Origin: Bacteroidales bacterium
Lineage (GTDB): Bacteria; Bacteroidota; Bacteroidia; Bacteroidales; JAOZVK01
Assembly: GCA_029938185.1 (NCBI GenBank)
Contig: JAOZVK010000206.1
Span: 1-9,361 of the forward strand
Direction of reading: 5' to 3'
Length of the DNA: 9,361 bases
Shown here: positions 5,819 through 9,361 of the stretch, piece by piece
Position numbering within the stretch: the first letter of the stretch is position 1
Layout of the letters: each line of letters opens with the position of its first letter
Notes under the pieces: generated by a model
Told to the model about the DNA's origin: nothing
Seen by the model: the letters and a program-made list of their open reading frames with translations, nothing else
The model's database searches: none
Program-made: the position numbers and the translations under genes

Positions 5819-7096
5819 TAAATTTTTTAATCTTAAACTAACAGCATTTTTATGAGCATGTAAATGCTCTGCTTCTGCCATGATTTCAATAATATTACCA
5901 ATATTATGTATACCTTTTTTGCTTATTCTCTGGAAACTTATTTTTTTCATAAAATCACTAATATTTAAACCACTAAATGCTTTAGCATAACCATTTGTAG
6001 GTAATGTGTGATTTGTACCCGAAGCATAATCTCCTGCACTTTCGGGAGTATAATTGCCAAGGAATACTGAACCTGCATTTATGATATTTTCTTCGTAAAA
6101 TTTTTCGTGTTTACTCGAAATAATTAAGTGTTCAGGAGCATATTCATTTATTAAATCAATAAGTTCTTCTTTGTTTTGCATTAAAATAATTTTACTATTT
6201 TCCAATGATTTTTTAGCAATTTCTTTTCTTGGCAATTCATTTAATTGTTTTTTTAATTCGGTTTCAACCAACTCTATTAAACTATTGTTGGTAGTGGCTA
6301 ATATTACTTGACTGTCATAACCATGCTCGGCTTGTGATAATAAATCGGCAGCAACAAATTCTGGAATAGCATACTCGTCTGCAATTATTGCAACTTCGGA
6401 TGGTCCTGCTGGCATGTCAATTGCAACACCATGAGTACTAACAATTTGTTTTGCAGTAGTAACATAACGGTTTCCAGGACCAAATATTTTATCAACACTT
6501 GGTACTGTTTCAGTTCCGTATGCCATAGCTCCAATTGCTTGAATTCCACCAATTTTATAAAATTCCTTCAAACCTACTAAATTTGCAGTATAAAGTATTG
6601 CAGGAGCCAATTTTCCATTTATAGAGGGTGGTGTACATAAAATTATTTTTGAACAACCAACAATTGTTGCTGGAATTCCAAGCATAAGTATAGTAGAAAA
6701 TAAAGGAGCTGTTCCTCCTGGAATATACAAGCCTACTTTTTCAATTGCCATATCTTTGCTCCAACAGTGTACACCAGGCATTGTCTCAATTTTAATATTT
6801 TCAGTTTTTTGAGACTCATGAAATTTTTTAATATTTAAAGATGCTTTTTTTATAGCTTTTTTTAAATTAGTATCTGTGTTTTTTATACCTTCATTGATTT
6901 CTTCCTCTGTAACTCTAAAGGTTTGTATATCAAGATTATCAAATTTATGAGAAAATTTTCTTACAGCTTTGTCTCCTCCATTTTTTACTTCATCTAATAC
7001 CTGTGTTACTGTTAGGTTTAAAACTGAACTATCAATTTCTGGTCTTTTTAATATAAATTTCCATTCACCTTTTTGAGGGTATTTTATAATCTGCAT
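5810..7096 (-). CDS. hisD: Histidinol dehydrogenase
   Basis: HisD oxidises L-histidinol to L-histidine in two NAD-dependent steps, the end of the pathway; it is a cytosolic, zinc-dependent homodimer. The 428-residue length is standard. Family motifs are intact: YIPGGTAPLFST (124-135), GPGNRYV (206-212), DMPAGPSEV (227-235) and SQAEHG (254-259). Zinc ligands corresponding to E. coli numbering are Gln255, His258, Asp356 (SAGDYASGTNH) and His415 (EHLHAHKNAV). Catalytic Glu322 and His323 lie in YAPEHL. The ATG at 7096 gives the expected N-terminus, MQIIKYPQKGEW. It is the first his gene in the window and probably heads the hisD-hisCB-hisH transcript. hisG, usually upstream, is missing here; a diverged repeat end lies 27 bp before the start. 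Confidence 0.96.
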   Translation of the reverse strand: MQIIKYPQKGEWKFILKRPEIDSSVLNLTVTQVLDEVKNGGDKAVRKFSHKFDNLDIQTFRVTEEEINEGIKNTDTNLKKAIKKASLNIKKFHESQKTENIKIETMPGVHCWSKDMAIEKVGLYIPGGTAPLFSTILMLGIPATIVGCSKIILCTPPSINGKLAPAILYTANLVGLKEFYKIGGIQAIGAMAYGTETVPSVDKIFGPGNRYVTTAKQIVSTHGVAIDMPAGPSEVAIIADEYAIPEFVAADLLSQAEHGYDSQVILATTNNSLIELVETELKKQLNELPRKEIAKKSLENSKIILMQNKEELIDLINEYAPEHLIISSKHEKFYEENIINAGSVFLGNYTPESAGDYASGTNHTLPTNGYAKAFSGLNISDFMKKISFQRISKKGIHNIGNIIEIMAEAEHLHAHKNAVSLRLKNLDS

Positions 7097-7122
7097 AATA
7101 TATTAGTATTTTTTAAATTATA

Positions 7123-7155
7123 AGGTTTTTGACCTATTTGATGTTGTTTATGCAT
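7123..7155 (-). repeat. Diverged end of the MITE-like repeat family (copy D), upstream of hisD
   Basis: TA followed by AGGTTTTTGACCTATTTGATGT and a TTTATGCATT tail matches the end of copy A and, inverted, the right ends of B and C, with several substitutions. The other end is not clear; a GCT-TA at 7291-7295 could mark it. The copy lies in the presumed 5' leader of hisD. The rest of the spacer 7156-7402 holds one 40-bp dispersed repeat, a 7-bp tandem repeat and a possible terminator, but no gene. Confidence 0.55.
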
Positions 7156-7220
7156 TCTGTTAACAATATGTAATTTAGTAGACTATAAGGCAAATCGCAA
7201 ACAATAATTAACCATTTTAT

Positions 7221-7265
7221 CTAAATAATATTAAAGAAACTTATGACTTGTTTCACTACTTAATT
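7221..7265 (+). repeat. Dispersed 40-bp intergenic repeat, first copy
   Basis: CTAAATAATATTAAAGAAAC followed by TTATGACTTGTTTCACTACT matches 8339-8378 with about seven differences in 40. The second half is one instance of a roughly 24-bp motif (TTAYGWCTT..TWCASTAST) also seen at 8230-8254 (inverted) and 8488-8512. Confidence 0.65.
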
Positions 7266-7302
7266 GAATCTGTAAGCAGTATTAAAAATAGCTTAGGAAA
7301 TG

Positions 7303-7330
7303 ACGAATTATAAATTACGAATTACGAATT
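7303..7330 (+). repeat. 7-bp tandem repeat (ACGAATT, four units)
   Basis: Units are ACGAATT, ATAAATT, ACGAATT, ACGAATT without gaps. Similar AATTACGAATT runs are common in spacers of Bacteroidota genomes. It lies between hisD and the TlpA-like gene. Confidence 0.75.
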
Positions 7331-7357
7331 GGTTTACACCTAAATATAAGTATTTTA

Positions 7358-7391
7358 CAAAAACAAATCGGAAAGTTATTTTTTAACGATT
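7358..7391 (-). terminator. Possible terminator after the TlpA-like gene
   Basis: On the minus strand AATCGTTA pairs with TAAC...CGATT (a 5-base bulge) and is followed by TGTTTTTG. It starts 12 bp past the stop at 7403. The stem is weak and bulged. Confidence 0.3.
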
Positions 7392-7402
7392 CCTTAATGA
7401 CC

Positions 7403-7960
7403 TTATTTAGCAAGTTGTTTTCTTATTGTTTCTTCAAGCATTGGACCTTTAATATTTTTAGCTATTATAAGCCCTTTTCCATTGATTAAAAAATTAGCAG
7501 GTATTGATCTAACATTGTATATTTTAGCCGCTTCCGAGTTCCATCCTTTTAGATCACTTACATGAAATTTCCATTCATTTAAATTATCTTTAGTTATAGC
7601 TTCTTTCCATGCATTAATATTATTATCTAAAGAAATACTATAAACCTCAAAGCCATTTGAATTTTTGAATTTTTTATCATGGTATTTCCTATAAACATTT
7701 ACAATGTTAGGATTTTGGTATCTACATGGACCACACCATGATGCCCAAAAATCAATTAAAACTAATTTGCCTTTTAGATTTGATAGTTTATATGTAGTTT
7801 CTCTATTGGTAGATTTATATGATAATTCAGGAGCCGTGTCGCCAACACTAGGCCCTTGTGTATACATTATATCTGGTTTTTTAGTTTTCGAAAATACCGA
7901 GAAACTATATAATCCTACAATGAATATTATTAAAAAAAGTATTATTCTAGAATTTCTCAT
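7403..7960 (-). CDS. Membrane-anchored TlpA/thioredoxin-like thiol-disulfide oxidoreductase
   Basis: This 185-residue protein has an N-terminal hydrophobic segment (about residues 6-24, after MRNSR), a signal anchor or signal peptide without a lipobox Cys. The thioredoxin-fold domain follows in the periplasm: VGDTAPELSYKSTNRETTYKLSNLKGKLVLIDFWASWCGPC, with the redox motif WCGPC at 75-79, then SISLDNN (109-114) and the cis-proline loop RSIPANFLI (Pro154). This architecture is typical of TlpA/ResA-like redoxins in Bacteroidota, which reduce disulfides of exported proteins or help cytochrome maturation. The particular substrate cannot be read from the sequence. The ATG at 7960 is the only start that keeps the whole hydrophobic segment. 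It stands alone, with 306 bp to hisD and 546 bp to the next gene, so it is probably its own transcript. Confidence 0.88.
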   Translation of the reverse strand: MRNSRIILFLIIFIVGLYSFSVFSKTKKPDIMYTQGPSVGDTAPELSYKSTNRETTYKLSNLKGKLVLIDFWASWCGPCRYQNPNIVNVYRKYHDKKFKNSNGFEVYSISLDNNINAWKEAITKDNLNEWKFHVSDLKGWNSEAAKIYNVRSIPANFLINGKGLIIAKNIKGPMLEETIRKQLAK

Positions 7961-8283
7961 TTTATATATATTTATATTATTTAACTTAAAAACGAGAAAT
8001 ATATAAAAAAATTACACATAGTAATCTATAAATTAAAATATATGATACTTTATTCTTAAAATTGAACACTATAACTAAAGTTTTCATGTGTTTTTATAAT
8101 TTGCTATACTGAAATTAAGTCACAAAAACCATATTAAGTAGATAGCTATATAAAAACGACACTTTTATTTTTAATATTATTCTGTTGTATCTGGCGTAAG
8201 CAAACTTTTATCTTTTAACTTTTCACTTACTTAGACTACTGTATTAAGACATAAATTGCTTAAGTTTATAAATGTAATAATTT
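7961..8283. other. Spacer without a recognisable gene
   Basis: This AT-rich stretch upstream of the TlpA-like gene has no convincing reading frame and no clear promoter of the TAnnTTTG type on the minus strand. It contains a short block GGCGTAAGCAAACTTTTA (8194-8211), weakly related to 8423-8440, and an inverted copy of the 24-bp motif (CTTAGACTACTGTATTAAGA, 8230-8249). Confidence 0.5.
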
Positions 8284-8339
8284 GACAGGATTTACATGAT
8301 TAACAGGATTTTAAACATGTAAATCCTGTTAATCCTGTC
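8284..8339. repeat. GACAGGATT-type intergenic palindrome
   Basis: GACAGGATT...AACAGGATTT on the left pairs with AAATCCTGTTAATCCTGTC on the right. The left arm has a 9-base bulge (TACATGATT) and the loop is about 8 bases. The stem is about 19 bp, the most stable hairpin in the window. Similar AATCCTGTTAATCCTGTC repeats are known from spacers of unrelated bacteria and archaea. It lies between the oxidoreductase gamma-subunit gene and the TlpA-like gene, both on the minus strand, so it could act on the 3' end of the former. Confidence 0.85.
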
Positions 8340-8379
8340 TAAATAATACTAAAGAAACTTACGTCTTGTTACAGTAGAT
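8339..8379 (+). repeat. Dispersed 40-bp intergenic repeat, second copy
   Basis: CTAAATAATACTAAAGAAAC followed by TTACGTCTTGTTACAGTAG matches 7221-7260. It directly abuts the GACAGGATT palindrome, which the first copy does not have, so the palindrome seems to have been placed next to an existing repeat. The rest of the spacer to 8487 is T-rich (TTTTAGC repeats at about 8441-8465) and has no gene. Confidence 0.65.
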
Positions 8380-8487
8380 ATAAACAAACAATATTTTAGT
8401 TTCAATAATAGGCTGTTATTCAGGCGATAGTCAAACTTCAGCTTTTAGCTTTTAGTTTTTAGCTTTCAATATTATTACTTTAGTTAT

Positions 8488-8512
8488 TTACGTCTTAATA
8501 CACTACTTAATT
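8488..8512 (+). repeat. 24-bp motif copy overlapping the gamma-subunit stop codon
   Basis: TTACGTCTTAATACACTACT plus TAATT matches TTATGACTTGTTTCACTACT plus TAATT at 7241-7265, and the inverted block at 8230-8254. Its last bases form the TAA stop (8507-8509) of the minus-strand gene. Confidence 0.5.
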
Positions 8513-9058
8513 CTCTTTTATTTTTTTTACAATTTCTATTCCTCTCGAAATTGCTTTTTCATTTAAAGGTATTAGTGTATGGTGTCGTTCTGGCAATGAT
8601 TTTTTCAAACCCTTTAGAACATTACTAAACTTTACAATTGGTTTAAATTTAAGATATGCACCAAGTACAATCATATTAAAGGTTTTAGTATTTCCCATAC
8701 TTGCGGCTTCTTTTGCAGCTTCGACCAAGTAAATATTAATATCTTTTCTTTTGGGTGGTCTAATTATTCCATTATTGTCATATAGCAATGTACCACCTTT
8801 TTTAATCATAGGTTCAAACTTGTCAAGTGATTGCTGATTTAATATAATAGCTGTATCGTATTCGTTTAAAACTGGCGAACTAATTCGTTCATCGCTTATT
8901 ATAACTGTTACATTAGCTGTACCACCACGCATTTCGGGACCATACGATGGCATCCAACTAACTTCTTGATCTTGCATAATAGCTGAATAAGCCAAAATTT
9001 TTCCCATTGATAAAACGCCTTGACCACCAAAGCCTGCAATAATAATTTCTTCTGTCAT
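8507..9058 (-). CDS. 2-oxoacid:ferredoxin oxidoreductase, gamma subunit
   Basis: This 183-residue protein is the gamma subunit (POR/KOR family) of a CoA-dependent 2-oxoacid:acceptor oxidoreductase. Such enzymes oxidatively decarboxylate 2-oxoglutarate, pyruvate or branched 2-oxoacids to acyl-CoA with ferredoxin as acceptor; they are cytosolic and oxygen-sensitive. Diagnostic motifs are GFGGQGVLSMGKILA (9-23) and SYGPEMRGGTANV (38-50), both in their usual places, and the length is normal for a separate gamma subunit. The close match to SWMPSYGPEMRGGT suggests a 2-oxoglutarate (KorC) or 2-ketoisovalerate type, but this cannot be settled without the alpha and beta subunits. Those would normally lie upstream, beyond the window's right edge, separated here by an octamer repeat array and a possible terminator. 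MTEEIIIAGFGGQG is the expected N-terminus, which supports the ATG at 9058. Confidence 0.92.
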   Translation of the reverse strand: MTEEIIIAGFGGQGVLSMGKILAYSAIMQDQEVSWMPSYGPEMRGGTANVTVIISDERISSPVLNEYDTAIILNQQSLDKFEPMIKKGGTLLYDNNGIIRPPKRKDINIYLVEAAKEAASMGNTKTFNMIVLGAYLKFKPIVKFSNVLKGLKKSLPERHHTLIPLNEKAISRGIEIVKKIKEN

Positions 9059-9150
9059 TGTATAACTTTTTATATGTAGTTATTAATATACTGAATTAGG
9101 TTAAGAATTTCACTTCTATAAAATGTTATCAATTATCAATCAAGATATCG

Positions 9151-9310
9151 AACCATCAAATAATTGAACCATTGTACCATTGTACCATTGTACCATTGTA
9201 CCATTGAACCATTGAACCATTGTACCATTGAATAATTGAATAATTGTACCATTGAATAATTGAACCATTGAACCATTGAACCATTGAACCATTGAATAAT
9301 TGTACCATTG
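9151..9310. repeat. Octamer tandem array, 20 units of three types
   Basis: The 160 bp divide exactly into 20 octamers, of which the first (AACCATCA) is degenerate. The others are AACCATTG (8), TACCATTG (7) or AATAATTG (... the remaining units), with no length variation. In order the types are A*, N, A, T, T, T, T, A, A, T, N, N, T, N, A, A, A, A, N, T. On the minus strand no unit or junction contains a stop codon in any frame. The array lies 92 bp before the gamma-subunit start. It is a variable-number repeat prone to slippage, and its period is not a multiple of three. Confidence 0.93.
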
Positions 9311-9317
9311 TACTGGG

Positions 9318-9354
9318 CTTATAAAAACTAATAATTTACAAAATATTATTAGTT
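9318..9354 (-). terminator. Possible terminator or hairpin at the window edge
   Basis: On the minus strand AACTAATAAT pairs perfectly with ATTATTAGTT (9345-9354 with 9326-9335) around a 9-base loop and is followed by TTTATAAG. The stem is only A/T-rich, so its strength as a terminator is doubtful. If real, it would end the gene lying upstream of the window and make the gamma-subunit gene a separate transcript. Confidence 0.4.
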
Positions 9355-9361
9355 CTAATTT

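Noticed and set aside
7704..8006. Plus-strand 100-residue frame opposite the TlpA-like gene
   Set aside because: It covers the antisense of the WCGPC region and the signal anchor and has no support of its own.
9151..9310. CRISPR array
   Set aside because: The units are 8 bp and contiguous, with no spacers of unique sequence between repeats, so this is a simple tandem repeat.

Overview
The window is very AT-rich DNA that looks like a member of Bacteroidota, probably an anaerobe. Reasons: a TATCTTTG -7 promoter box (the Bacteroidota type TAnnTTTG) in front of the first gene, no Shine-Dalgarno-like sequences before the starts, a his gene order D-C-B-H, a stand-alone gamma subunit of a 2-oxoacid:ferredoxin oxidoreductase (anaerobic metabolism), and many short dispersed repeats between genes. 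The taxonomic call is an inference.

Region 1-3050 is a decayed insertion sequence. It has imperfect terminal inverted repeats (1-57 and 2828-2884). Inside is one large DDE-type transposase gene now broken into five pieces (93-605, 772-1326, 1323-1781, 1884-2069, 2053-2790). The breaks can be explained individually: a poly-A run and a repeat-bearing spacer after the first piece, a one-base loss near 1289, a 105-bp net MITE-like insertion with a TA duplication (1746-1850), and a one-base gain near 2050. A second 59-bp copy of the right end lies at 2991-3049.

Region 3181-7096, all on the minus strand, holds histidine biosynthesis genes read in the order hisD (5810-7096), a fused hisC-hisB (4076-5773) and hisH (3273-3878). 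The fused protein joins histidinol-phosphate aminotransferase to imidazoleglycerol-phosphate dehydratase, that is, two consecutive steps of the pathway. This is unlike the better-known HisN-HisB fusion. hisG, hisA, hisF and hisIE are not in the window. A copy of the same MITE-like repeat that broke the transposase sits exactly at the hisCB stop codon, and related ends lie at 639 and 7123.

Region 7097-9361 holds a membrane-anchored TlpA-like thiol-disulfide protein (7403-7960, minus) and the oxidoreductase gamma subunit (8507-9058, minus). The long spacers around them carry 7-bp tandem repeats, a GACAGGATT-type palindrome, several copies of a roughly 24-bp motif, and a 160-bp array of exactly 20 octamers in three unit types upstream of the gamma-subunit gene.

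No tRNA, rRNA, CRISPR array or defence system was seen. The most notable items are the HisC-HisB fusion and the TA-flanked MITE-like family that has inserted both inside a gene and at the end of a his gene.
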